Shown piece by piece: positions 1-7,268 of a stretch of DNA of 12,843 nt. The position numbers were made by a program, and so were the translations under genes. Where the stretch lies: NCBI GenBank assembly GCA_018265615.1, contig JABLYX010000095.1, positions 1 to 12,843 of the forward strand, in the 5' to 3' direction. The notes beneath the pieces are model-generated. The model was not told where the DNA came from. It saw only the letters and a list, made by a program, of their open reading frames with translations, and searched no databases. The stretch comes from Lentisphaeria bacterium (lineage in GTDB: Bacteria > Verrucomicrobiota > Lentisphaeria > Victivallales > Victivallaceae). How positions within the stretch are numbered: the first letter of the stretch is position 1; every line of letters begins with the position of its first letter.

Positions 1-1868
1 GGCAGCCGCATGTCGATGCGGGGCTCGACATCTGCCTCGATTACGCGGGCGGCATTCCGAACTGGACGAAAGGGAAAGAGCCGAAGCCCGAGGGGGCGGT
101 CTGGCCGTCGGGGCGGAATCCGGAGCTTTTCCGCGAGCATATCCGCAACGTGGCGGAATTCGTGAAGACGGTTCCCGCGATCAAATATTTCGAATGGTTC
201 AACGAGCCGAACCTCTCGCGCAGTATCAATATGGCGGAGTATTTCGAGGCGGCCCGGCAGCTTTATCCGATCATGAAGGAGGTCAACCCCGGGGTTCTGG
301 TCGGAACCGGCGGCAATGTCATCGCGCCGCACCCGAATGCGCTTCCGGGGTTTCTCGAGCAGGCGTATCAGGTCAATTCCGGCTTCTACGACATCGCGTT
401 TTTCCATGCCCACGACGGGACGCGCGACTACAGGCGGTTCACGCAGCAGCTGCGGGACATGATGGCGGCGGCGGGTGTGAAGAAGCCGTTCGCGAACACC
501 GAAAGCGGGTTCCGCTCCTACCAGAACCAGCCGGAGCTGTTCTACAACCAGGCCCGGATCCTCGTCCAGAAGCTCGTCTGTTCGCGCGCCGCGGGCATGG
601 AGTTCTACGTCTGGTTCATGCTCCAGGATTACTGGGACAAATACATCAATGCGGACGATTCGTTCGGACTCGTGACCGTCGACAACCAGCCGAAGCCGTC
701 GTTCGTCGCCTACAACGAACTGATCCGGCAGCTTGCGAACACGGTTCCCGCCGGAAACGGCGAGCTCGACTCCCGGCTCGAAAGCTTCCGGTTCACGGGC
801 GGGGACGAAGAGGTGTTCGCCGCGTGGCCGAAGCAGGAGAAGGCGAGCTTCAGCTTCTGCCTCAGGAGCTCGGTCCCGGTCAGGATGATCGACATCTTCG
901 GCAATGTCGAAGTGCTTGCGCCGGTGAACGGCATCGTGTTCGTGAACACGAAGGCGCTTCCGTTCTATCTGCGCATGAAGAAAGGCGCCGCCTCTCCGGT
1001 CGGTGAACTGGTCCGGGTCGCGGAGAACGCGGTCCGGCTGCCGGGAGAGAAGCGGCCGCTCAAACTTGAATTCCGCAATCCGTACCGCGAGACGGTCAGT
1101 TATACGCTCAAACGCGGCGCCGAAGCGTTTTCCGGCAGCGTTGCGCCCGGTGAGCGCAAGGCGTTTTCCGTCGGGTTGGAAATCGCGGAAGGGGCGGAGC
1201 CGGGCGTACTGGTTTTTCCGGCCGCCCTGGAGCTTGCGACGGTGAAAGGGGAGTTGCTGTACCGCGGCGAAGTCATGCTGCGCGCGTTTGTCGCGCTGCC
1301 GGTCGGAGCGGACGGCGGAACGCGGCCGATCCGGCTTGACGACGAGACGAAGCTGACCGAGCTCGTCTTCGACCCGGCCACGCCGCGCTGGACGGGGAAA
1401 GCGGATCTCTCCGCCGGGATCCGGATGAGCTGGAAAACGGACCGTCTTCTCTTCGAGGCCGATGTCCGCGACCAGGATCACTCCGCGCCGATGCGCGGCG
1501 CAATGAACTGGCGCAACGACTCGATTCAGCTCGGTTTCGCGAACGCAAAGGGTGAACATACCGAAGTGACCGTTTCGGACGGTCCGGACGGCAGGCCGAT
1601 TGCCTGGTGCCACCATTCGCCGGAGCCGGCGAAGATCGGGGCCGCCGGCATTCCGCTTGAAATCACGCGGAAGGATGGAGTGACGCGCTACCGGTTCGAG
1701 ATTCCGCTCGCGTTTCTGCGGATCGCCCCCCGCCCCGGAGAGCTCTTCCGGATGGCGCTGCTGCTGAATGACAACGACTCCGGCAAACGGCTCCGGGTGA
1801 TGGAGTACTTCGGCGGAATCGAGGGCAGCAAGGATGTTGAACTGTTCGGATATTGTCAACTTCAATAG
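1..1868 (+). CDS. Secreted multi-domain glycoside hydrolase, clan GH-A type (5' partial)
   Basis: The reading frame is open at the left edge (first complete codon at 3), so the start, signal peptide and N-terminal domains are missing. What remains is the second half of a TIM-barrel hydrolase. The motif YFEWFNEPNL puts the probable acid/base Glu at 204-206, as in clan GH-A families such as GH5, GH39 and GH51. The probable nucleophile is the Glu of NTESG at 501-503. A linker/beta region follows. From about 1325 to the stop comes a CBM9/DOMON-like domain with RLDD near its start, WRNDSIQLGF in the middle and LLNDND near the end. It closely parallels the complete hydrolase at 3538-6975, with long blocks such as DDSFGLVTVDNQPKPSF in common, so the two are paralogues. 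A GTG at 150 is internal to the barrel and is not the start. Pseudopilin A begins 14 nt after the stop, suggesting co-transcription. The clan call is fairly secure; the family and substrate cannot be read from the sequence. Confidence 0.88.
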   Translation, partial: QPHVDAGLDICLDYAGGIPNWTKGKEPKPEGAVWPSGRNPELFREHIRNVAEFVKTVPAIKYFEWFNEPNLSRSINMAEYFEAARQLYPIMKEVNPGVLVGTGGNVIAPHPNALPGFLEQAYQVNSGFYDIAFFHAHDGTRDYRRFTQQLRDMMAAAGVKKPFANTESGFRSYQNQPELFYNQARILVQKLVCSRAAGMEFYVWFMLQDYWDKYINADDSFGLVTVDNQPKPSFVAYNELIRQLANTVPAGNGELDSRLESFRFTGGDEEVFAAWPKQEKASFSFCLRSSVPVRMIDIFGNVEVLAPVNGIVFVNTKALPFYLRMKKGAASPVGELVRVAENAVRLPGEKRPLKLEFRNPYRETVSYTLKRGAEAFSGSVAPGERKAFSVGLEIAEGAEPGVLVFPAALELATVKGELLYRGEVMLRAFVALPVGADGGTRPIRLDDETKLTELVFDPATPRWTGKADLSAGIRMSWKTDRLLFEADVRDQDHSAPMRGAMNWRNDSIQLGFANAKGEHTEVTVSDGPDGRPIAWCHHSPEPAKIGAAGIPLEITRKDGVTRYRFEIPLAFLRIAPRPGELFRMALLLNDNDSGKRLRVMEYFGGIEGSKDVELFGYCQLQ

Positions 1869-1874
1869 GAAAGG
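1867..1874 (+). promoter_or_regulatory. Ribosome-binding site of pseudopilin A
   Basis: AGGAAAGG starts within the stop codon of the upstream hydrolase and lies 8 nt before the ATG at 1883. It decides between that ATG and an in-frame TTG at 1853. The TTG has no such site and would add ten residues that do not look like a prepilin leader. Confidence 0.6.
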
Positions 1875-1882
1875 ATCCTGAT

Positions 1883-2629
1883 ATGAAGAAATCGTTCACA
1901 TTGATCGAACTCCTCGTGGTGATCGCAATCATCGCGATTCTCGCGGCGATGCTGCTGCCGGCGCTGAACCAGGCGCGCGGCCGTTCGAAGAGCGCGAACT
2001 GCATGGCGAACCTGAAGCAGATCGGGTCGTCGTCGCAGTTTTACGCATCCGACTGCAGGGACTTCTGGCCGGTCGGACAGTATGCCATGTCGTCGGGCGG
2101 CAAGAGCATGACGCTCTGGTATCAGCGGCTTGCGCACCTTTATCTCGGGAACAGCGCGAAGATTTTCGCCTGTCCGGGCGCGACTCCGGTCGAAGGGTAC
2201 AACAGCGAAACCAAGGGCGCCGGGAGCTTTACGGAAAAGGACGGGGTGGAGAGGACCGACAAGATGAATTACCGGGTCAACGACAAGCCGACGTGGGTCA
2301 CCTACGCCTGCATCGCGACCGTTGCGGGCGTCTATAAGCAGCCGTGGACCGCCGGAGCGGCGCAGTATGACCCGATTCCGGTGAGCCGGATGTACCGCCC
2401 GTCGATCACGGCTTACGCGATGGACGGCAGGGAGATTTTCCATCTCGGCTCGGAGATGGCGGGCACGACGCAGCCGCGCTATCCGCAGATTTACCGGCAC
2501 AACGGATTCGCGAATACGATTTTCGTGGACGGCCACACCGGAACCATCCGCGTGGGGCAGAGCTGGGGGACGCTGTCGCAGAAGTGGGTTTTCCAATGGC
2601 CCGCCAGTCAGAAGCTGAACGATAAATAA
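1883..2629 (+). CDS. Prepilin-type pseudopilin with C-terminal H-x9-DG motif (pseudopilin A)
   Basis: This 248-residue protein begins with the short basic leader MKKS, followed by FTLIELLVV and a hydrophobic helix ending LPALNQAR. That is a type IV prepilin/type II secretion pseudopilin N-terminus, cut by a prepilin peptidase before Phe5, with the conserved Glu at position 5 of the mature chain. A cysteine-containing globular part follows (CMANLKQIG, WYQRL, FACPG), as is usual in the PVC-type prepilin family. Near the C-terminus His206 is followed nine residues later by Asp216-Gly217, the H-x9-DG motif. It should sit in the inner membrane or in a periplasmic pseudopilus. The tight spacing after the hydrolase suggests a shared transcript and a role in display or export of that enzyme, which is inference. 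Its N-terminal helix is almost identical to pseudopilin B, while the globular parts differ. Confidence 0.93.
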   Translation: MKKSFTLIELLVVIAIIAILAAMLLPALNQARGRSKSANCMANLKQIGSSSQFYASDCRDFWPVGQYAMSSGGKSMTLWYQRLAHLYLGNSAKIFACPGATPVEGYNSETKGAGSFTEKDGVERTDKMNYRVNDKPTWVTYACIATVAGVYKQPWTAGAAQYDPIPVSRMYRPSITAYAMDGREIFHLGSEMAGTTQPRYPQIYRHNGFANTIFVDGHTGTIRVGQSWGTLSQKWVFQWPASQKLNDK

Positions 2630-2698
2630 CTGCCGTCGGCGGCCCGGCCCGGAAGCGCGGCAGGCGCCGCGAACGGGAGGGGAACTGCCCGCGGCTCC

Positions 2699-2766
2699 GC
2701 GCCCGCCGCATGAGTGCAGGAAATGGGGGCGGGGGATAATGTATTTTCTCCGCGAAGCCCGCGACA
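2699..2766 (-). repeat. Dispersed repeat element, inverted copy
   Basis: Read on the minus strand from 2766 to 2699, this stretch aligns with 12775-12843 on the plus strand. By hand count about 59 of 67 aligned positions agree, with one 1-nt and one 2-nt gap. Shared landmarks in order are TGTCGCGGGCTTCGCGG, AAATACATT, TCCCCCG, CCCCCATTT and ACTCATG. The central palindrome, perfect in the other copy, is imperfect here. No protein explains the similarity. Confidence 0.75.
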
Positions 2767-2840
2767 CCTGAACTGGGATAACGCAGAAGATTCAAATGGA
2801 ACAATTTTACCGCCAGAGGCCATATAACCTGATTCAACCG

Positions 2841-2847
2841 GAAGGAG
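2841..2847 (+). promoter_or_regulatory. Ribosome-binding site of pseudopilin B
   Basis: GAAGGAG lies 7 nt before the ATG at 2855. It favours that start over the later in-frame ATGs at 2867 and 2879, and over an out-of-frame ATG at 2850. Confidence 0.55.
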
Positions 2848-2854
2848 TTATGCT

Positions 2855-3538
2855 ATGCTGAGCCATATGCCGTCGGCCATGCGCCGGAATTTCACACTGA
2901 TCGAACTGCTTGTGGTGATTGCGATCATCGCGGTGCTTGCGGCGATGCTGCTGCCGGCGCTGAACCAGGCGCGGGAGCGGGCGAACGCCACAAGCTGTAT
3001 GAACAATGAGAAGTCGATGGGGATCGGGTTGGCGCTCTACGCCGCGGACAACACCGGATATCTTGTGAACGGACAGCACAACTGGCGGTTCGGATCGGAT
3101 TATTATACCTATTGGTACCAGGATCTTTCGCGTTACCTGCCGTCGCGGAAGAGCTTTCTCTGCCCGAGCGGCGGGATGGAGTTCGCGCGGCAGACGGAGG
3201 ATAATGTGATGCGCTGCTTCCACCCGGACCGCGGCGCTTTCATCAGCTATGCGTGTGACGTCAGCATCCCCGGCGCGCCCGGGCTGGCGGCGTGGCTGAA
3301 CTTCTGGAAGAAGATCGACCGGATCCGGGAGCCGAGCCGCACGGTCTACCTGATGGACGGCCATAAGGACATCATGTTTCTCGGGAGTGAAAACGAGGTG
3401 CTGAACAAGCCCGAGCGCGTTCCCATGAATTTCCGCCACGGCGATTCGACGAATCTCCTGACGGTTGACGGGCGTTCGGTCCGCGTCAGGCGCGCCGGCT
3501 GGAGCGTTCTGTCCGACAAATATATCTGGAGCTGGTAA
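2855..3538 (+). CDS. Prepilin-type pseudopilin with C-terminal H-x9-DG motif (pseudopilin B)
   Basis: This 227-residue protein has the prepilin signature FTLIELLVV followed by a hydrophobic helix ending LPALNQAR. The best-supported start gives a 12-residue leader ending RRN, so the residue before the cleavage site is Asn rather than the usual Gly. Starting at 2879 would shorten the leader to MRRN but leaves the start 31 nt from the ribosome-binding site. The globular part contains WYQDLSRYLP and FLCPSG, matching the W-x-x-L and CP pattern of pseudopilin A. His195 and Asp205-Gly206 form the C-terminal H-x9-DG motif. The stop codon TAA shares its last base with the ATG of the hydrolase at 3538, so the two genes are probably translationally coupled. 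It likely acts with a type II secretion or pilus-like machine in exporting or displaying that enzyme. The family is clear; the role is inferred. Confidence 0.93.
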   Translation: MLSHMPSAMRRNFTLIELLVVIAIIAVLAAMLLPALNQARERANATSCMNNEKSMGIGLALYAADNTGYLVNGQHNWRFGSDYYTYWYQDLSRYLPSRKSFLCPSGGMEFARQTEDNVMRCFHPDRGAFISYACDVSIPGAPGLAAWLNFWKKIDRIREPSRTVYLMDGHKDIMFLGSENEVLNKPERVPMNFRHGDSTNLLTVDGRSVRVRRAGWSVLSDKYIWSW

Positions 3539-6500
3539 TGAAATTTCTGCTGTCTGTTTTCGTTCTTTCCGCCGCGCTGCTCTGCGGGGCGCAGGCCCCC
3601 TCGTGGATCTGGTATCCGGAGAAGCCGCAGGATAATACGGCGCGCGCTTTCCGCAAAACCTTTCAGGTCGACGGCAGGGTGAAGTCGGCGCAATTGCTGG
3701 TGCTGGCCGACGACGGCGCCGAGATCCGGATCAACGGCGCGCCGGAGAAGCCGCTGCCCGGCTGGCTGAAGTTCAACCGCCATGACGTGACGGAACGGAT
3801 CCGGCAGGGGAGGAACGTGATTTCCGTCCGCGCCCGGAACGGCCGCGCGGAAGCGGGGCTGCTCTGCCGCTTCGAGGTTTTCACCGATGGGGGGATCGTC
3901 GAAGCGAACACCGGCGCGGACTGGAAAACGTCGGCGGAGTTTCCCGCCGGATGGGAGGAACCCGGTTTTGACGACTCCGGCTGGAAGAACGCGAAACGGC
4001 TCGGCGGCGCGAACCTCTCGCCGTGGAACCGGCTGGCCGACGTCACACCGTTTCTCGTCGCCGGCCCGGCGAAGCGGGCGCAGATCCCCGCGGAGAAGCG
4101 GGGCCGGATCATGCTTGACGACTTCTCCGACCTCTCCAGTTGGATGGGGTGGCCGCTGCGCGGCATGCGGCCGGGGCACAATGTGCTGCCGTACCAGCTC
4201 GGATTCGGCGCGGGCCCGGATGCTTCGCGCGACGACGGCGGAACCGGCATGATCGATTACGACTTCGTCAAACCCGGCGGGCTGATTGTGTTCGAGAAGA
4301 ATTCGGTGTATAAGAATCCGGCCGCCGCCGAGGCGATCGAGTTCGATGCGAATCCGCAGGGGTATGAGTGCGAGGTCTATTTCGAGCTGATGGACCGCTC
4401 CGACAAAACGAAATTCCGGACGCTGCCGGTCAGGCTCTCCGGGAATGCGTGGAAGCGTTACCGGCTCGAGCTGAATGAGAAGACGGTCGAGAACTTCGAC
4501 TCGCTCGTGTTCCCCGTGGCGGTCCGTCAGCTCTGCTTCGCCGGCGGCGGGGCGGGGAAGGGGCGCGTGCTGCTGGACGACCTCTGTTTCATCGCGGACC
4601 TCTCCGACGGGAACGGGGCCATTACGATCCATCCTGAATATGGCGGCCTCGCATATGCGCCGGACCGGCCGGTCCGGCAGGAGTACCGCATCCGCAGCAA
4701 CTGGAACCGCCCGGTCGAAACCGTCGTGTCGATCGACGTGTTCGACATCGCGGACCGGAAGCTCTTTTCCGCGAAGAAAACGGTGAAGATCGGCGCATAC
4801 GGCGTCGGGCGCGTTTCGTTCGACGTGGGCCGCTTCGCCCGGAAAGGCTCTTACCGGACCGAGGTGAAGGCGGAGAATCCGTTGGCGAAGCAGAGCTTCA
4901 CGGGCTGGTTCGGGGTTTTCGAGCCGAACAACCGCCGGCTGAACGGAAAGCCGATGTGGTTCGGCGTCGAGGATCAGGGGCTGCGCAACTTCCGGTACGA
5001 GGAGGAGCTGCACGTCGGCTGGATGAAGATGCTCGGCATCGACATCATCCGGGGCAACGCGATCGGCAGCCAGCTTGAGCAGGTCCCGTTCACGGATTTC
5101 GGCTATGAGCAGTACCGGGAGATGTACCGGCCCCATTTCGACGCGGGGATTCTGCTGGTCTTCTCCTATGCGGGCGAGGTGCCGGGGTGGACGGGCCGGA
5201 AGCCGTTCGCATCCGACAAAGAGGCGTTTGCGAAGCACATGACCCGGGTCGCGGAATTCATGGCGCGCCATCCCGGAATCCGCTACTTCGAATGGTTCAA
5301 CGAGCCGAATCTCGGTTTCTTCCGTGAAGCGCACACGACCGGGGAGTACCTCGCTTCGCAGCGCGCGTTCTATCCGATTTTCAAGAAGCTCGCGCCGGAG
5401 GTGAAAGTAGCGACCGGCGGCGTCGTGATCAACCACGCCCGGGCGAGGAAGGATTTCGCGAAACGGATGTATCAGGAGAACAGCGATTTCTACGACGTCG
5501 CCTGCTACCACGGCCACGAGGGCTACACGGCGCACCTGAAGAGCCTCGAGACGCTCGACGGCTGGCTCGCGGAGGCGAAGCTCTCGAAGCCGTTCGGGAA
5601 TTCCGAGGCCGGGGCGCGCTCGTATTACACGCATCCGGATATGTTCCGGCTCCAGGCGGCGGAACTGGTCAGGAAGATCACGCTGACGAAGAGCCGCAAT
5701 TCGGAGTTCTACATCTGGTTCATGCTGCACGACTACGGCGACAAGTACATCAACGCGGACGACTCGTTCGGGCTCGTGACCGTGGACAACCAGCCGAAGC
5801 CGTCGTTCCTCGCGTACAACGAGCTGATCCGGCAGCTTGCGAACACGGATCCGGCGGAACCGGCCGTGTTGGACAGACGGCTGCAGAGCTACCGCTTCAC
5901 CCGCGGGGGCGAGGAGATCTTCGTCTGCTGGCCGCAGGGGGGCGCTTTCTCGTTCGCGCTGCGCAGCGCGAAGCCGTTCGTCTGCACCGACCTGTTCGGC
6001 AATGAGACGGAGATCCGCCCCTCCGGCGGAATCGCGTTTGTGAACTGCGGGGCGCTGCCGTTCTATCTGCGCGCTCCGAAAGGGGCGCTCTCGGCGGTGG
6101 AGCTGCCGTTGCGCGTAATCGGCGCTCCGGTTTTCGTTCCGGGGGAGAAGGGGGCGATGGAGCTCGAACTGGTCAATCCCTACAAGGACTCGTTCCAATA
6201 TGCGGTTTCGGCGGGGAATGTCGAGCGGAAGGGGCGGCTGCGCTCCGGCGGCGTGTTCCGCTTCCGGCTCCCGGTGACGGTTCCGGCGGATGCGGCGTTC
6301 GGGATTACGCCGCTCGACTGCCGGCTCAAGCTGACGGGGGAAGAGGGCGGAAAGCTGCTGGACGAGAGCATTTCGCTCGACCGCGTGACGGCATTGCCGG
6401 TCGGGGAAAACGGCTCTGCGGCGGTCAGGCTCGACCGCGCGGACCAGGTACGCGAAATGATGTTCGATCCGAATACGCCGCGCTGGAGCGGCCCGGAGGA

Positions 6501-6975
6501 TCTCAGCGCGGAAATCCGGCTCTCGCGCCGCGGTTCGACGCTGGTGTTCGACGCGGTCGTGACCGACGACGACCACAGCGCGCCCGGCAAAGATGCGTAT
6601 GTCTGGCAGAACGACTGCATCCAGGTCGGGATCGCGAATGCGGAGAATGCGCACTATGAGTTCACCGTCTCCGGCGACGGCAGAGGGAAGGCGGCGGTCT
6701 GGAGCCACATCCATCCCGGCGAGAGCGGCGGCATGATCGGCTCCGCGTGGGACGTCCCCGCGACGGTGAAGCGGAACGGAAACAAAACCGTCTATCATTT
6801 CGAGATCCCGGCGGCGCTGGCCGGGCTGAAGGGGGAACCGGGGGAAGCGTTCCGGATCGCCTTTCTCGTCAACGACAACGACCGAGGGAGGCACCTGCGC
6901 TTCATGGAGTGGAACGGCGGGATTCAGCCGTCGAAGAACATCAATCTCTTCGGTTGGGCGAAGTTCGTGCGCTGA
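3538..6975 (+). CDS. Secreted multi-domain glycoside hydrolase, clan GH-A type (complete)
   Basis: This 1145-residue protein starts with a signal peptide (MKFLLSVFVLSAALLCGAQA, cut near residues 18-20). A galactose-binding-like domain at about 25-165 carries ADDGAEIRINGAPE and FDDSGW, as in the sugar-binding N-domains of GH2 and rhamnosidase enzymes. A second jelly-roll-like domain spans about 190-355 (starts LDDFSDLSSW, ends VLLDDLCF) and an Ig-like domain about 365-460. The catalytic barrel covers about 470-765. It has WFNEPN with probable acid/base Glu589 and NSEAG with probable nucleophile Glu690, about 100 residues apart as expected for clan GH-A. A beta-rich region follows, then a CBM9/DOMON-like domain at about 963-1145 (WQNDCIQVGI, LVNDND). 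It is a paralogue of the partial hydrolase at the left edge. The start overlaps the stop of pseudopilin B by 1 nt, with GGAG at 3528-3531 as ribosome-binding site. It is probably periplasmic or surface-displayed and degrades a complex glycan; no substrate can be named. GH39-like, GH5-like or a new family are all possible. Confidence 0.9.
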   Translation: MKFLLSVFVLSAALLCGAQAPSWIWYPEKPQDNTARAFRKTFQVDGRVKSAQLLVLADDGAEIRINGAPEKPLPGWLKFNRHDVTERIRQGRNVISVRARNGRAEAGLLCRFEVFTDGGIVEANTGADWKTSAEFPAGWEEPGFDDSGWKNAKRLGGANLSPWNRLADVTPFLVAGPAKRAQIPAEKRGRIMLDDFSDLSSWMGWPLRGMRPGHNVLPYQLGFGAGPDASRDDGGTGMIDYDFVKPGGLIVFEKNSVYKNPAAAEAIEFDANPQGYECEVYFELMDRSDKTKFRTLPVRLSGNAWKRYRLELNEKTVENFDSLVFPVAVRQLCFAGGGAGKGRVLLDDLCFIADLSDGNGAITIHPEYGGLAYAPDRPVRQEYRIRSNWNRPVETVVSIDVFDIADRKLFSAKKTVKIGAYGVGRVSFDVGRFARKGSYRTEVKAENPLAKQSFTGWFGVFEPNNRRLNGKPMWFGVEDQGLRNFRYEEELHVGWMKMLGIDIIRGNAIGSQLEQVPFTDFGYEQYREMYRPHFDAGILLVFSYAGEVPGWTGRKPFASDKEAFAKHMTRVAEFMARHPGIRYFEWFNEPNLGFFREAHTTGEYLASQRAFYPIFKKLAPEVKVATGGVVINHARARKDFAKRMYQENSDFYDVACYHGHEGYTAHLKSLETLDGWLAEAKLSKPFGNSEAGARSYYTHPDMFRLQAAELVRKITLTKSRNSEFYIWFMLHDYGDKYINADDSFGLVTVDNQPKPSFLAYNELIRQLANTDPAEPAVLDRRLQSYRFTRGGEEIFVCWPQGGAFSFALRSAKPFVCTDLFGNETEIRPSGGIAFVNCGALPFYLRAPKGALSAVELPLRVIGAPVFVPGEKGAMELELVNPYKDSFQYAVSAGNVERKGRLRSGGVFRFRLPVTVPADAAFGITPLDCRLKLTGEEGGKLLDESISLDRVTALPVGENGSAAVRLDRADQVREMMFDPNTPRWSGPEDLSAEIRLSRRGSTLVFDAVVTDDDHSAPGKDAYVWQNDCIQVGIANAENAHYEFTVSGDGRGKAAVWSHIHPGESGGMIGSAWDVPATVKRNGNKTVYHFEIPAALAGLKGEPGEAFRIAFLVNDNDRGRHLRFMEWNGGIQPSKNINLFGWAKFVR

Positions 6976-7110
6976 ACGGGGATTTTTCGGAAAGGAGTCA
7001 TCGATAGGCAGCGCGAAAAGATTCCGCCCGCCGAGGTCATGGGCGGCGACACCTGGCGCGGCGGGCGTCGTGACGGCGGACAAATGGCTCGACGATTGGT
7101 TCGCGGAGAG

Positions 7111-7126
7111 GTGAGGCGGGCCTCAC
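7111..7126. repeat. Short perfect inverted repeat
   Basis: GTGAGGC and GCCTCAC are perfect reverse complements separated by GG, so a hairpin of 6 bp with a 4-nt loop can form. No T run follows, so it is not a convincing intrinsic terminator on its own. Confidence 0.5.
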
Positions 7127-7150
7127 CCCCGATTTGGCGTGTATTCAGGG

Positions 7151-7192
7151 AGCGGCGGTGCCGGAGGTCAATTCCGGTTTCGCTGCTTTTTT
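7151..7192 (+). terminator. Candidate Rho-independent terminator after the hydrolase operon
   Basis: An inner stem CCGGA (7161-7165)/TCCGG (7173-7177) is extended by AGCG (7151-7154)/CGCT (7181-7184) across an internal loop. Six T follow at 7187-7192. It lies about 175 nt after the hydrolase stop and before the next operon, where a terminator is expected. The stem is interrupted, so the call is tentative. Confidence 0.4.
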
Positions 7193-7268
7193 CGTAAATC
7201 CTGCAGCCGGAGCTGGCAAAAGGGAGAATCCCGGTGTATCTTTCCTGCAGGATAAGCGACGGCGGTAA

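Larger units (their letters stand above)
2630..2854. other. Intergenic gap between the two pseudopilin genes
   Basis: I found no convincing gene in these 225 nt. The GC-rich first part holds a 6-bp hairpin (CGCGGC/GCCGCG, 2656-2671, loop of 4) without a T run, so it is a poor intrinsic terminator. The middle contains a minus-strand copy of the dispersed repeat also seen at the right end of the window. The last part is more AT-rich and includes TATAAC at 2823-2828, which would suit a -10 box about 27 nt before the ATG at 2855. I see no good -35 partner. The gap may therefore divide the locus into two transcription units. Confidence 0.5.
6976..7268. other. Non-coding gap between hydrolase locus and four-gene operon
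   Basis: These 293 nt contain no intact gene I can support. A strong ribosome-binding-like AAAGGAG (6991-6997) is followed at the right distance by ATA (7004), not ATG. The frame from there ends at TGA 7112-7114 with the protein-like tail TADKWLDDWFAER. Another frame nearby reads REKIPPAEVMGGDTW. This could be the scar of a gene deleted internally. A 16-nt inverted repeat (GTGAGGC GG GCCTCAC, 7111-7126) overlaps the TGA. A likely terminator follows at 7151-7192. No clear promoter for the next operon was found; TATCTT at 7237-7242 is a weak -10 candidate. Confidence 0.45.

Noticed and set aside
1853..1882. TTG start for pseudopilin A giving ten extra residues
   Set aside because: The ATG at 1883 has a ribosome-binding site 8 nt upstream and yields a typical short basic prepilin leader.
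2656..2671. Intrinsic terminator after pseudopilin A
   Set aside because: The 6-bp GC hairpin has no T run and lies in very GC-rich DNA where such hairpins arise by chance.
3568..3600. Lipoprotein signal in the complete hydrolase (ALLCG near residues 13-17)
   Set aside because: The residue before Cys is Leu rather than Gly, Ala or Ser, so it does not fit a lipobox; an ordinary signal peptide is more likely.
3346..7083. Minus-strand open frame of 1245 codons opposite the complete hydrolase
   Set aside because: It is a by-product of high-GC codon use on the opposite strand: composition is dominated by Arg, Pro, Glu and Val, no domain motifs appear, and the plus strand encodes a clear signal peptide and catalytic motifs.
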